This document shows, one piece after another, positions 11,342 to 23,824 of a DNA stretch of 64,000 bases (positions within the stretch are counted from its first letter, which is position 1; every line of letters starts with the position of its first letter). Source of the stretch: Pseudopyrenochaeta lycopersici (lineage: Eukaryota > Ascomycota > Dothideomycetes > Pleosporales > Pseudopyrenochaetaceae); assembly GCA_003313425.1 (NCBI GenBank), contig NHZP01000008.1, positions 1,178,001-1,242,000 of the forward strand, given 5' to 3'. A program made the translations under genes and the position numbers. Under the pieces are notes generated by a model. That model did no database searches, was not told the origin of the DNA, and saw nothing but the letters and a program-made list of their open reading frames with translations.

Positions 11342-12371
11342 GAAGGAGAATTAACGGCACTCTTGTATGCATGCAGGATCGATCCTTAGCCAGATTGGCG
11401 CAGCGAAATTCTGGTTGCGTTCCCGGAATTTCTTTCGATTCTCTTCAGTATCAACCACATATACGATGAGCGAATCGCCAGCCCTCCACCATCACCTGGC
11501 AGCTTTTCGCAAGATCCAACAGGGACTCATTCGACGGCTTCTCTATCTCACAAAAAGGTGTATTCAGACTGCCATATTCGCACTTCCACGCCTTTGCACC
11601 AGTCTTCAGATTTTACAAAAAGTTGAAACCATGAAGGACACCTCATAGCCGTTGATTGCAGTCACCACGGTTTTCAGTACGCTACGCAGCCTATCCTTTC
11701 AACTAGTACCTGTACTTTTGTCTTTTATTCCCAATTCGGCGCAGGATCTATATGACGGCCGCGAAACCAACTGACAAAGGCGCATCATGTTAGTATTTCA
11801 AAATTAGGGCAAGCGCGAAGACGAAGAGCAATAAAATGTACATTATGGGTGCTTATTTTCGCGTTCCGGGTATACTTTGGAAGGCGCTTGAGTTGTAGGT
11901 TTGGACTTGCGACGAGGATAGCGTTGAGCCCAATGCTGACAAGATGGTGCAAGGAAGGGCAAAATAGAATCGGAACAGGTTATTCATATTCACTTCCCTA
12001 CGGCCATGACAACGAAATCGACTACCACGCCTTTCGAGGCTAGAGCAAAAATTACAATATATCCAGCGTTTTTACAGTATCCTTCCAGATCGTTAAGTGA
12101 CATTATTGAAGTCAGTCCTCGAGGGCCGTTGAGAACGTTTTATTCAAGAACGACGACACAAATCATCAGATTACCAAGCCATAGAAATCCAAGAAACTGC
12201 AAAACAGCACAAGGAGATAGAACATATTTTGGATCTGATATTGAGTGCTCGACATGGGGCAGGAAGGGGAACAACTTTGAAAGGCAAATGAACCAGGAAC
12301 AGGAGTAGTGATGACAACCATATTTGTGGTCTATACAGTCAAGCTACTACAAGGGAGACGACGCTCGCAAG

Positions 12372-15041
12372 CTACCACCCACTTTCATCCAACTTAAATA
12401 GTCCGTTCTTCTTCCTATCAACAGCCCACCTCTCACACCAGGCTTTCATTTTCTCCCTGCTTTTCGCACTCCCAACGTTCACGGTTGGGATGATTTTGTC
12501 AATCCTAAGCGCGCAGCAGAACATCGTCAATTCCCTAAAACTGCTGTGTTCCGAGTATGGTACTCCAAAACAACTCGCCCGGCTAGTACTTCCGCGCTGT
12601 GGCGTTAGGTTTTTCATAGAAAATGTGCTTCTCCAGTTCTGAGAATGGAGGACGGTTTGTACAGTCGGTGACTCTGTGAAGCGACTGTTAGGGGGACGGT
12701 AATTCCACCCTGAGGGGCGAAAGCCGACTGCACGGGAGAATGTATCGGCATAATCACGAAGATAGTCGTCCAAGGTCTCAGCGCGAATCTCAAACAACGG
12801 TGTCATGTGTACTTGCGCCCCCCGTGGATCCGTTGTAAGAAGTTCGTTAAGTTCAGGATCCTCTAGCGCGTGGCAAATGCGTTGTTTGTTGGGTGGTGCA
12901 TAGATCTTGCTCTTCAAAGCTTTGGCGATACCAACGCATATACGTTCCTTACCAATGCTATAGGTACCTACGATAACGAGGAGGCGACCCCGTTGCGGGC
13001 TCTTAGGTTCTTCCGTGTCGTCGGTGTCGGGATCCTTGCGGACGAATTTCACCATACCTTGTCCAGCGCGGTCTCGCTTCATTTGTTCCCATCCATCTGA
13101 TTCATCTGCACGAACCTTGTTGAGGCTGACGCACATATCTGCGCATGCTTGGATGACTTGCTGCTGGGGCGGGAAAGCATACTTTGGATTGAGATAGGTG
13201 GTGTCCAGGTAGCAAACGTCGAGCTTTTGTTGCCTATTCTTCCCGCTTACAGCATCCAGAACTTCTGGTCGGAGCAGTGGATGCTCAATGTGCGCTTGAC
13301 AAGCACGGAAGTCGCCACAATGGAGTACTCGTTGAAGCCTTGGAGTCTTGCCTTTCCCTACCTCTTTCTCGAACAAGAAAAGGGAGCTACCAGGGCAATG
13401 GTTCGCTGGTATCATTGTGACAAACACTCCTTCAGTCGCAGGTACTTCGGTCTTCTTCTCGAACTCCAAGTCCACTACCCACTTAGGGTCCACACGAAGC
13501 TGTTGTCGCACAAGGTTTGCTGTGACCTTGCTACAGTATATCGGGCCATGCGACCATGACGCAGTCAGCCCAATGTAATGATCACTGTGAAAGTGGCTGA
13601 GAAAGTATGCATGCTGGCCCTTGACAGCACCATAACGGAAGGCGTCGACGGCAATGAAGAATCCTGGCATAATCTTGTAGAATGGGCAAGTGCGCTGGTA
13701 TGCAGGCTTGCCCCGAGATGCGTTGTTTTCGGCCGCTGCAGAGGCCCAAGCAGCGTCCTCGGCGTGGCCAGCCATCAGCTTCGAAAAAGCAGACGCCGAT
13801 TCGCTGTTCGGCTTTTCCAGTTGGAACGGACTCGCCTGGCCTGGTTTCGCAGGTCTGACTGGGCGTTTGAAGGCTTTGGCATTGCTCATGGACGTCGGAG
13901 TGCTCTCTTGTTCATCGTTTATTGGAGGCAATGCTACGGGTTTGCCATCCAGGCACGCATTAACATGCACCAAGACATCTTGCTCCGACCAGCCAGGGAG
14001 GCTATTGCTGCATACTGGGCACGATGGTGCTTCTTCACCACATTGTTCTTGCACCGAACTGTTGCTAGGATTGTCATCTGCAAACAAAGGTGGAGCATCG
14101 AAGTCATCAGGGTCGCCATGGAAGCCTGCTTCTTCCATCTCCAGCCTTCTCTGCTCCCTCATCCACCGCCGTTCGTCGTACTCCTCGCCTTCAAGCAATT
14201 CATCATCGTCTACATGTTCAAACTCATCAAAGTCATCTTCGACAGAGTGGGACGTTGATTCAGCCGTGAGCTGTGGAGGTGTGTGCACAATCGGGGACTG
14301 GGGTTCACGGATTAGATTTGGTTCCTCGGAAGGTTCAGCGAATGGCGACCCCTCGCTTGGTCCTAGTTGGATCGTACCTCGCGTGAGAATTGCTGCCTCA
14401 TTTTCTTCATCCTCTGAATCTGAGTCGTCCACGAAAGGGCCAGACTTCTTCGGCAGTTTGCACATCCGCTTCGGAGCATCAACAACGAGCGCGTCCAGGG
14501 CATTGCTTTCTACATCCGCTGGCGGAGGCGGAGAGCAGGCTGGTGCTGGCATTACACTGTGTTCGCTGACCTTCCGTTTCTTATTGCTGCCGCCGTTCTC
14601 GTTGTAGCGTTGCTCGGCTTTCTCTGATGTCATGCCACTATTGCTCCTCTCGTCACTCCAGCCCAAGTCCGCTTCCTCGCCCTCGAGCATGATGCTCGGG
14701 TCCGAGCCTCTCTCCTGCAGGAATATGCGATTGTTGATGTCCTCGGCCTTCTTGAAGAAGGTCATGATGTTGCCATTCGGCGCCCCTTGCGGTTTCGGCT
14801 TCCGGCCGTTGCTTGCAGGCGACTTCTTGCTCCAATCGGTCGCTACAAGGGTGGTCTGCATTGCCTTTTTCTTCGGTGGTAGTGCATGCGCACTAGGCTT
14901 TGGTGTGCCCTTTGGCGCGGATTTGGCAGCCATGTCTGCGATGCCAGAGGAGAAGCGGGGTGGCGAGGGAGGGCGACCTTTCGATGGCAGCAATTGCGAC
15001 GAGTCGGGCAGTGTACGGTTCTCTCGAGGATTTCGAAACAT
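12372..15041 (-). CDS. PSO2: DNA interstrand cross-link repair nuclease Pso2/Snm1
   Basis: A single exon of 889 aa; the first in-frame ATG is at 15041. The N-terminal half is disordered and acidic. A CxxC..HxxxC UBZ4-like zinc finger (CPVC, residues 341-344, with His359 and Cys363) precedes the metallo-beta-lactamase/beta-CASP core. The core shows HFHSDH (His483, His485, Asp487, His488), NHCPGSSLFLFE, LHCGDFRA, CYLDTTYL, GTYSIGKERI and the DRMBL end PYSEHSSFREL. Known: Pso2/SNM1 is a 5' exonuclease that processes DNA after cross-link incision, in the nucleus. A PIP-box-like NGNIMTFF (residues 89-96) lacks the usual Gln. KNLTPQRG..SRASCFGVPYSEHSS shows the C-terminal part is intact. The family assignment is secure. 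Confidence 0.95.
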   Translation of the reverse strand: MFRNPRENRTLPDSSQLLPSKGRPPSPPRFSSGIADMAAKSAPKGTPKPSAHALPPKKKAMQTTLVATDWSKKSPASNGRKPKPQGAPNGNIMTFFKKAEDINNRIFLQERGSDPSIMLEGEEADLGWSDERSNSGMTSEKAEQRYNENGGSNKKRKVSEHSVMPAPACSPPPPADVESNALDALVVDAPKRMCKLPKKSGPFVDDSDSEDEENEAAILTRGTIQLGPSEGSPFAEPSEEPNLIREPQSPIVHTPPQLTAESTSHSVEDDFDEFEHVDDDELLEGEEYDERRWMREQRRLEMEEAGFHGDPDDFDAPPLFADDNPSNSSVQEQCGEEAPSCPVCSNSLPGWSEQDVLVHVNACLDGKPVALPPINDEQESTPTSMSNAKAFKRPVRPAKPGQASPFQLEKPNSESASAFSKLMAGHAEDAAWASAAAENNASRGKPAYQRTCPFYKIMPGFFIAVDAFRYGAVKGQHAYFLSHFHSDHYIGLTASWSHGPIYCSKVTANLVRQQLRVDPKWVVDLEFEKKTEVPATEGVFVTMIPANHCPGSSLFLFEKEVGKGKTPRLQRVLHCGDFRACQAHIEHPLLRPEVLDAVSGKNRQQKLDVCYLDTTYLNPKYAFPPQQQVIQACADMCVSLNKVRADESDGWEQMKRDRAGQGMVKFVRKDPDTDDTEEPKSPQRGRLLVIVGTYSIGKERICVGIAKALKSKIYAPPNKQRICHALEDPELNELLTTDPRGAQVHMTPLFEIRAETLDDYLRDYADTFSRAVGFRPSGWNYRPPNSRFTESPTVQTVLHSQNWRSTFSMKNLTPQRGSTSRASCFGVPYSEHSSFRELTMFCCALRIDKIIPTVNVGSAKSREKMKAWCERWAVDRKKNGLFKLDESGW

Positions 15042-15690
15042 TGGTTTGGGTCGTTTACATGATTGAAAACTATCGCAGTGCTTGTGTGGCGTTGCAGTGT
15101 GGTGGATGGCAGGTTGCGCGGGTGAATAGCCCAAGAGCGCGCTAAGAAAACGCGAGTGCACGTGATGTCCTTTGGAACAAGTGATTCATCTCAAGTTCAG
15201 CAGAGAGTGACCTCTAGCGCTGCGACAAAGCATATCTGCCCGACGCTTTACATAGTCACGTCTGTCCACCCACCACTTTTTTGCTAACTACCTCGCAAAT
15301 TACCAAAGCGCGATTGGATCGATCAAAGACAAACTAGTTTCCTGCTAGGTATACATATGTATCATCCCAGTTGATTCGGTATAAAGCGTAGTCCACTGGA
15401 CTCACGTCTCTAGTCGAATGCCACCTGCCCATGGTCCTTGCATCAACTTCGCCTGATGGGTTCTTACATTATTCTGCGCTCAGTACACACTGTCACGTAG
15501 TACAGCTTTGTTCCTGCCAATCTTCGCCGCATCGTGCTCAGGCCCCGTTCGTCCCGGCGGACCGCGGACGACTTTGGCAACTAGACATTGTTTGGTGGGC
15601 CTTTTCTCTCACTTTCTTCCAGTGAAAGGAGTCGGCGCTGACCTTATCGATCACCAGGAATAGCCGGCACCCACTCAGCCCTTGCACTTC
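15042..15690. other. divergent promoter region
   Basis: About 650 nt between PSO2 (-) and the 2EXR pseudogene (+). No independent gene is supported. Confidence 0.4.
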
Positions 15691-16481
15691 ATGTCCACAT
15701 TCCATCCATTTCCCAGGTTGCCGTTGGAGCTTCGCCTAACAATATGGGAAATGACCGTCGAGCCTCGTGAGGTCGAAGTCCGCATTGTGAAACCGACGTC
15801 TGAAGATCCACGCGAAGCAATGTGGTCACACCCAAGTCAATAGATCTATATTGAATCTTCGAGATTTGAAGAAGCTATGAGCCACGTACCCACCTCGACG
15901 CGTGCAGGGCGTAAGGCGAGAAAGAAAGCCCGAAAAGAATGGAAACCTTACAAGCCATATGTCCACATGGTTCCGTCAACAATTCCTGCAGTGTTGCACA
16001 CTTGCCGAGAAGCCCGAAATTACAGACTATATCAGCAAATCTCCTTAGACGTGGACAGACTGCGCGGTATTGATCGCTGATATGTCTGCTTAACCTGGAC
16101 ACCGATTTAATAAACATCGGGACGTCGTATATGGCTTACTTTATACCAATTGTATCTACTATTAAACGATTAAAATTTGATCGTGCGATTTCAGATGAAT
16201 GGTGGTATGGTTATGAGAAAGACATGCTTCTACGTTTCATTAGTGTCGAAGATATTCGTGTAGTCTGCATTGACGGCTTCTGGAATTGGGGTGATGAAGT
16301 GCATCACTTCCCTTGGCCTTGTGCCAACGAAAACTTGATCTTCATTGGCGAAGATTCACCTGTCGGTCATATTGAAGTGGGACATCTCGAAGCGAGACGA
16401 ATATTTCGGAAACTACTAAGGGATGCGCGTTTGGCTAATGATAATGATTTTTGGACTGACGACGAGGAGCCTATCGACTAG
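15691..16481 (+). pseudogene. 2EXR-domain gene broken by two stops and a frameshift
   Basis: An ATG at 15691 opens with FPRLPLELRLTIWEMTV, the typical 2EXR start. The same frame meets TAG at 15841-15843 and then continues through EEAMSHVPTSTRAGRK, VPSTIPAVLHTCREARN and ISLDVDRLRGIDR to TGA at 16078-16080. Near 16081-16090 the frame moves by one base, consistent with one lost nucleotide. It then reads LNLDTDLINIGTSYMAYF, the family's C-terminal half, to a stop at 16479-16481. The three lesions each fall inside otherwise continuous family sequence and no GT..AG pair removes them neatly, so I read this as a young pseudogene. CAG to TAG would be a CpA to TpA change of the kind made by repeat-induced point mutation; that is inference. 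Confidence 0.75.
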
Positions 16482-19400
16482 GCGACAGCGTTCTCGTCGG
16501 CATTTATTCTAGTCCAAATAAGACCTTGATATTCGTGCGTTGGTGTTTAATCAGCCAAATCTTAAAACATTATGTGATTGCTAGGATTACCTACATAGTT
16601 GCAGAATAAGAGGATAATTTAATGGAAAACGATATGTCTTCATTCTTCTCTCATGGCTGACCACAGCCAAGCTTTACATCCTCCACCTGTTTATGGGAGA
16701 CTATGACCTGCTTGTTCTTCCGGGCTTGGTTTCCATCGTTAAGGTTTGTTGGCGAAGGAAACTTCTTCTCATAGATATCTTTTGCCCAAGCCAGACCTGG
16801 ACTTCGGGGTTTGCATCTGCGCTGCTTAAGTTTTCTACCTATTTGATAGTCTCTTTCCAATCCACTCTGTCCCAAGCAGTGCTACCGAAGATTGAGGAAC
16901 GCTGTCATCGTTAGACATCCAACTAATATATTAACCGTATGTTTTTCTTGAAACATGTCAAGCAGTCTTGCAAAATCAAGCTGAACAGTAACGATAGGCG
17001 AAAACTTCAGAGACCACTTATGGGATTGGCGCCATGATTCCTGATATGTGCCTTTAGGACCAAGTCTTTGTCGTTTCATGATATTGGGGTGACTCAGTAC
17101 TCTATCAACGTTCAACATCTACCAAAGATGATGCAATAAATTCTCAAAAATGTTTCTTCTGCGCCTCGGTTAAGGTCTCTGCTGTATTCTTATACATTTA
17201 TCCAATCCTAATGGGGTTCATCGCCATCAGTGTTTGCAACACATACAGTCCATACATTTTTGGACAAAGCCCTGGTGAATTCGTGATATAATCAATTCAT
17301 TCAGCCGTATCTAACAATAACATGTTAGCACCGAAGTTTCTCAAGCTTGCTCGATCTGGATTTTGACCAGGCTGTGGCGTATTATACAAGGTATACATGT
17401 TCATTATAGCTCTTTGGATGTCCAGAGTGCCATCCGATGCGAAAACAGATCATACTTGACGTCGACGTGCGTTGCAAAAGGCATCAATAAATCGTTCGTA
17501 GGTCAATCGTTGATGGGCTGCATGTCCCGGCTGCAGAACATGTAGAAGTTCAGTCTTTCTCATGAACAACTTGATGTCATGTCAGCACGTACCATTTGAG
17601 TACAACGACCAGTTCTGCATGTCTTGGTCTCGACGTTCCAATTAGCTCCTCTACATTGCCAGCCCATCGTCTGGCTAGCCGAAGGATTGAGCCCATCGAT
17701 CAAGTAAGCTTGATACATAAAAACACGTTCAAGTCAGCCTTGATATGCGCCAGGTTGGATGGTCGTAAAGGGGAACAAAAGACTTCACAGAATAGGAATC
17801 CTCGTGTTTGCGAACAGCTTGGAAATTCTGAAGAAGGAAGACTGCGGGAAACAAGATAAAGCTCAAGACAGCCAAAAGTACATGATAGGCACAGTGAGAG
17901 AATCTACAAAAGATAGCACCAACATAAACGGTCTATCTCACTAACTAGAGAGAGTCTTGCAATTTCAGTTCACTCGAGTTTCTTATCACTTGTAGTCCAA
18001 GCCAGTGCTCCACTATTTCCAGCACCAAGAGCATACCTCGAAGCTGACAGAATTGAGCGCCCATGATCTGCATTCGATGTTTGATGCCTTAGTGCATGGC
18101 TTCCACATTCAATCATACTCTACAACGCAATTGCGATGAAATTGAGAGGACGTCATAACTTTCTGTGTCAAAGCAAGGATAAGTCCACAATCTCACGGGT
18201 GTGAGGAAGTTTCGGATGCCGTATATACTTTTCAGATGATCATGGTCTGAGGTTAGTTTGGTCGCAGTCGCAACTCTTGACGTTGTACAACTAGGGTCGA
18301 CGGCAACATCGGAGTTCTGTAGGGATTGTTTGCTTGGTAGGGTGATTGGTGGCGTTCCTGACTCGTCGAATATTAACTCTCGAAACCTCTCGCTACTAGA
18401 TGAAGCGCCGTGAACAGCATCACGTGACCTCTGTTCCAGAGAAGGAACGTCAAGAACACCAATTGAGACACTTACACTAGACCAGTTTTAGTATTAGCAG
18501 CCATCCGCTAGCTCCCTGGATGCTTCGCCACATTTTTGCAGGGCCATAATTTTCAATAATACCCTAGTTCACTTCAGGATGTCGGGCCGCACAACAAACG
18601 TCAAACGACTTATCTCAGACTAGCTAGTGTGCCCAATTAATAACGATCACACGTGCATTACGATAATGTTCGTAATTGCAGGCGTAAACCAGCGAAAATA
18701 TTACGTCGCGCTATGCTTCAGGATTCCTGCCTGGTAAGGGTCATGTCTCAAAAAATGGGAACGATTGCCGCCGAAGCCGTGGCCACAACACTGGGATGGC
18801 ATGGCATCAGGAGAGTGCATCTCCGTAAGAACTGCTCATCGCGTTAAACGTTGATGAGGATAATGTGCCAAGTTGGGTAAGTGCAAAGCGATATAGTGGT
18901 ATCATCTTGGGAACCAAGATTTGTGACAGGTAAGCTTCTTAGGAGCGATGCAAGTACAGGATCACGTTCCGGATCTGTTTCCCGGATGTACCCATTGGCC
19001 AGTACGAGCTCACGTTGAACCCTGGTAGTTTGGTCGTTTGCATGTGCGAATTCAGGCAAAGCGCACATTGCACTCCTGTGTCCTTGTCACATACCCTTTG
19101 ACGCTAGTGGCGTGCCACCACAAAGTGGCCCGTTCCTTGGCATCGCCTTGCCGCAAGGATCCCGTTGCGTTTGATCAAGGTCTGTGCGAATGCTTTCACA
19201 TGCTGCAGTTAACCATGTTTCGCGCTAATCGGATGAGCCTCGGGATGTTTCCAATATTATGGTTGTCGATATTACACCGAGCGGGCGAGTGCGATTGGAA
19301 GTGACTAGTTCGGGAATAGGTAGTGTATTGTAAAGCAGCTGATCATTATCCGCCACGGATGTGAAATTCGTAGTCAATGTACGTACACTACGAGATACAA

Positions 19401-20824
19401 TCGGTGGAGTATAGGGCTAGATTCATTCCTTCACATTGGAATTAGCTAGAAACCAAATCCAAAGGATGCGGATAATGATATTATGATCTGCTTTGCTATA
19501 GTGCCTTGCGGGACGGATGGAAGGAAGGCCACTTACGACGAACCTTCCTCCATACCCACGTGCACAGCCTTCATTGGTGCAATAGTGAGAATCGGATCTC
19601 GATGTTCTGGGGTCAGCAACTTAGCATAAAATGACTCAGATACAAAAGGAGATAGCTGTGATGTGTGTGGCGTCGACAGGACGCAAAACACAATGTTAAA
19701 TGTGCGTGGTTTGGGTAGTTGAACGGCTCGCTTGCATGTCCTGCTAGTGAAATAGATTAAGTAGGATTAGCTGATATGCAGGTGGTTCATATTCAGGGCC
19801 TGCGATTCATGGGGGTCCGTGAATGTTAGCCTGATTAGATTGTTCGAAATTCAGGTATAGAGAAAGTTCAAAGACCTTGGAAATAAGGTTCCGCCGCTAG
19901 CTGTCATTATTGGCGCACAGTCGGTCGTGCTGAAGGCATGTGAAATCAGGCTGTCATGTCTTTGAGTACCATTAGTTTGTGGGAATTGCGCCCAGCATCT
20001 TGCCCCCACGAAGCCGTTTGAATGGAGCCGTGAGCGTTATCATCTGGGGCCGCTGCTGAACGTCAGCTGTCAAGCCGGATTCAAGGTTAGTGCTGTATGA
20101 GATCGCAGTCGGAGACGGCCGCCGTTGGGTAGATCAGATTCAACGGCTTGCTGCACAGAACAGGAAGGTCATTAAATAAACAAGTCGGCGATTATGTATG
20201 GCCAGTGTAATAGGCCTGTCTAATAGCATTACAATAGCACCATGCCAGATGGTATCGCTAGCGTTTCGTAACCACTGTGCCCATGCTTCCCTGCAGGTAC
20301 GAAAAATGGGTCGAGCATGCTCTACTCTCCGTTTGAGACGGGCAAACTCTGGGGTTCTCGTGTGGGGTAGCTACAACATGTGATCGCAGTTGTGTGACGA
20401 GCAAACAACACTTTTCTTTGAATATCTGAGCTGTATCGTACAGCTTTTTGGTGCACCGAGGTGCTCTCTTCCTGCCATTAATATTGCAAAAGGCGGCTAT
20501 GTGGAATGCGAACTGTGCTCATCGCCCGGACCACTTAGCACTCTTCCAAATGAGCTCAGCTTTCTCCACAAAGCGAAACATACAGGCCAAGTAATAATGC
20601 GGATGTGCCTAAGCGAAGGTGCTTGCGTCGTGACGGCCTTTCAGATGTCACTGAAAGAGACGTAGGGTGGCCTTCAAGTCTCTGCTGGAGAGGTTCAAGA
20701 AAGCGACTCCCCGTACAAACGCGGAGTGGGTGGACTCGCCTTGCCAGTTGTCCTGGTCTAGCGTTGGCTCTTCGCCAATAGATAGCCGATTTGATATCGA
20801 TGATGTTGCGCAACCATTATCGTT
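16482..20824. other. 4.3-kb gene-poor stretch
   Basis: Downstream of the 2EXR pseudogene and of the 3' end of the Zn2Cys6 gene. I see only short frames without conserved motifs, no tRNA-like cloverleaf, and no long direct or inverted repeat. It may hold decayed repeats or a non-coding transcript, but nothing is supported. Confidence 0.4.
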
Positions 20825-23824
20825 TTAACGTGCCCGTTTGTATATAGATTGGTCGTTCATCGAAGGATTGCTGTGGTCCCATCTGCGTTTCAATCCATCT
20901 GGAAAGGAACTGGCAACCACCTCTTGCCACATTGTTGGAGTAACGTACGAAGGATTAGTGCCAGCGTAGGTTGATGAGGGGGGCATTTGGCCTGGAGTCC
21001 CATGAATGCTGCTGGATTGCGGTGATACATTCGGCAATTGGTAATGTGGTTGTGTAGTATCCTGTGGTGTTCGCATATCGTACGAGTTGTTGCCTGAAGG
21101 AGGGGGTCTTAGCGGCGGAGACGACTGTGAAGAAGCGCTGGGAGGTGGCGTACCAAAAGCAACATTCCACTGACTAAACTCACATTAGTTTGAGAAAATT
21201 GATAAAGTAGTTGAGAAATCGACTTACTCAAAGATGCGCTGAGGGTTCCATTGCACGTTTTCTGTCATTTGCATACCAGAGGTTGATGGGGGCGCACGTT
21301 GACCAGATGCCATCATGACCAGAGACTGAGCTACGGGAGAGTCAGCCTTCGAATCGTGGCCGGACGCCGATATTGGTGGAGTGATAGGATGTGCATGGTA
21401 GTTGACCTGACCTGGTTGTTCCAATGGTGATGGGTGGCTCGGATGTCGAGGCCGATACGATCCTTGATTGCTCAAAGGACTGGATTGAGGAGCCACCTGC
21501 GGACTTCCGAAGGGAAATGTCGGTTTCATTTCAAATGGCTTCGAAACATCGGCAGAGAAGGCTTGGCGGAGGCTATTTACTTGCTGCTGCATCTCGGGCA
21601 TGGGAAACGAAGGAGCGCATGTTTCCAGAATCCGCATGTGCCGTACAAAGAACTCCCTAGCATCATTGTTGATGTCGGGGTCCGGGCAGGTGATTGCGAC
21701 CTATTCTTGTCAGCTCAAATTACCGTTTCAATGATCAGTTGAACATACTAAATGTAGCATGGTACAAGTCAACACAGCATATATGTGAAAGCTGATTCCT
21801 CTCATCATACATAATAGGCCTGGCATGCCATATGTTTTCATAATGGCCTCTTGTAGCTTGCAAAGACTCTTTGCGGCAGAATAACAAGTGAGCATGTGTT
21901 GTTTCCAGATACCGTCGTACGAATCAGATACGGCGTGCAGCTGAGGTCGAAAGTGCATGACGATAGATAGAAAGTGATAGCAGTGCATATTGGCGATCTG
22001 ATGAGACGGGATCCAGGGTGCAGAGCCGTCCTGTGGATATACAATCTGCATGTCTTCGGGAACCTCGCGCAGCCAGAGGGAGAAGTCGGCGTTGTGAGCA
22101 ACAAAAGCTGGGTCTAGCGCCCAATCAGTCGTCTTCTTCCTCAACTTTCCAAACATAAGCGCCGATTGGTAGACGTTCTTTGCAACGCGGGTGTATTGAA
22201 TGAATTGCCGTGCAATTTGGAACTCGGTAGGGTCCTGTCCCGCAATTGGCCGCGGCATTTCGTAGTCCACTGTGTCAGGTTCGACACCGAAATCGTAACG
22301 CCCTGTTGAAATGTTTGAGCGTTGATTGTCGCAGTTAGGACTGGGGATACTCACCTTGAGGGCCTCCAATCATAGCTTCGAAGATCAAACACATCTGCCA
22401 TACTCTGGTTTTAGCAATGCAGTCGTGCGCTGTTGATCCACATGGTTTGCCCATTTGGTGAATATCGTAGTGATCGTGCAATTCGAGATCTTTCGCCATG
22501 GCGACGAGACTGACTACCGCCATCCAAGAGCGCCAAAAGTAGCCTCGCTTCGGTGAGGCTTCGCGGGCCTTCAAGAGGAGCACCATGGCTTGCATCGTAC
22601 TCAGGCGCGACACGTCCTTGAAGCTCTCTTCATGCTCTGAGAATAGTTAGTGGAAATATTGCTAGAATAAAACAGGGAGGTACTGACTAGTAGCAAGGGC
22701 CAGCCACCTATTGCCCTCTTCAATATCACCAAGCATTAATGTCGAGCCGGCGAAGATGGCTTCCAGCATAAGTGGTGATATCGAGTCGCGTGCATTCTGC
22801 CATTGTTGATAGAAGTAGGCCTTATTGATCACAGGGCAGTAAGGATGAATGTTGGCGAAAAAGTAGTTAAAGTAATGCAGTGCTTGCTCTTCCGTAGGCA
22901 TCATCTCCGGCGGGATGCGGACGGTGTGGTCGAGACTAACAGAGGGCGGCAGTTGGACTTCATACTCTTCTTGTGCTGGCGTCTCTGCTAATGTCTTTTT
23001 CATATTTGTAATGTAGGGTGCAACTGCTGTGTGATCAATTTTGAGCTCACCCAGGGCATCCGACAGGCTCGACACCGAGTCGCTGCGCCAGTTGGGCTCG
23101 GATTCCGGCGGAGTCATGGTCATTGATGGCGGGGGCGCTCCAGCTTGTGAGTAAGCCTGTTGGGGCGCGTAGCTCATGTTCTGTGGGACCACCTGGGGTT
23201 GCGACATGGACTGGTAGTGAATGGCCTCCTGTGGCTGCTGGTCCACGTACGGCGAGGACTGATACATACCAGGAACAGGAGATGGGAGAGAAGGAGCCAT
23301 CTGGTGAGGCATGACATGCGGTAGCGAGGCATGGCGTTGGTAATCATGGTGAGAAGTCGCGTCCGAAGCGTAGTCCAAGGGCTTTGGCTCCAGCTCAAAC
23401 GTCTGCGAACCATTAAAGTCTTTGTCGTAGCTGACGGTCGGCGGCACACAATTGAGCTTGAGGCGGATGCAGGCGGCGCAGGGCCATGCGTTTGTCGTCG
23501 CTGCATCGCACTTGATCTTGCGTCTGCGGCAGCCCTCACAGGCTCTCATTACTGCTTCGCATTAGCAACTTGATGTTGGGCTCAGCGGGGTATTCCCGCG
23601 GGCCACGAAGGCGCACCTTTTAGGCGTTTGTGCCTGTTGTGCTCGTCGACAAAGACATAGTCTGTTGGATTGATGGTTAGATTGATTTCGCAGGAGCGCA
23701 AGAGTGGCAGCGGGGACTCACTGCGCTGGTTCTCGCGCGGCGCCAGGGTGGGCGGCGCGAAAGTGAAGCTTTGCATTTGCGCCGTCTGTGGCAGCAGTGG
23801 CCGTCCTGTCGTCTCCGTGGGCAT
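20825..23824 (-). CDS. Zn(II)2Cys6 fungal-type transcription factor
   Basis: Seven minus-strand exons: 23824-23722, 23661-23617, 23551-22688, 22636-22355, 22302-21749, 21700-21228, 21173-20825. All phases join to give 889 aa. Residues 54-84 form the binuclear zinc cluster (CEGC, then KC, PC, AAC, NC; spacing C-x2-C-x6-C-x9-C-x2-C-x6-C), preceded by the conserved VDEHNRHKRLKVMRA. The middle region, with MMPTEEQALHYFNYFFANIHPYCPVINKAYF, is the Fungal_trans regulatory domain; Pro/Gln-rich linkers flank it, and the C-terminus ends in MWQEVVASSFPDGLKRRWD. Known: such factors bind CGG-type DNA sites in the nucleus. The target pathway is not evident; this is not an XlnR-type zinc finger. The split of the zinc-cluster region by two introns, with a 45-nt exon 2, is noteworthy. 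CIA2 lies divergently 2.7 kb upstream. Confidence 0.88.

Larger units (their letters stand above)
9480..12371. other. long gene-poor stretch
   Basis: About 2.9 kb with one weak candidate small gene (11120-11341) and a short 12-bp tandem repeat (10554-10581). Other open frames show no coding signature or family match to my eye. Confidence 0.4.

Noticed and set aside
13690..14607. 305-aa plus-strand open frame inside the PSO2 locus
   Set aside because: Antisense shadow of the well-supported Pso2/Snm1 coding sequence; Ser-rich translation with no motif.
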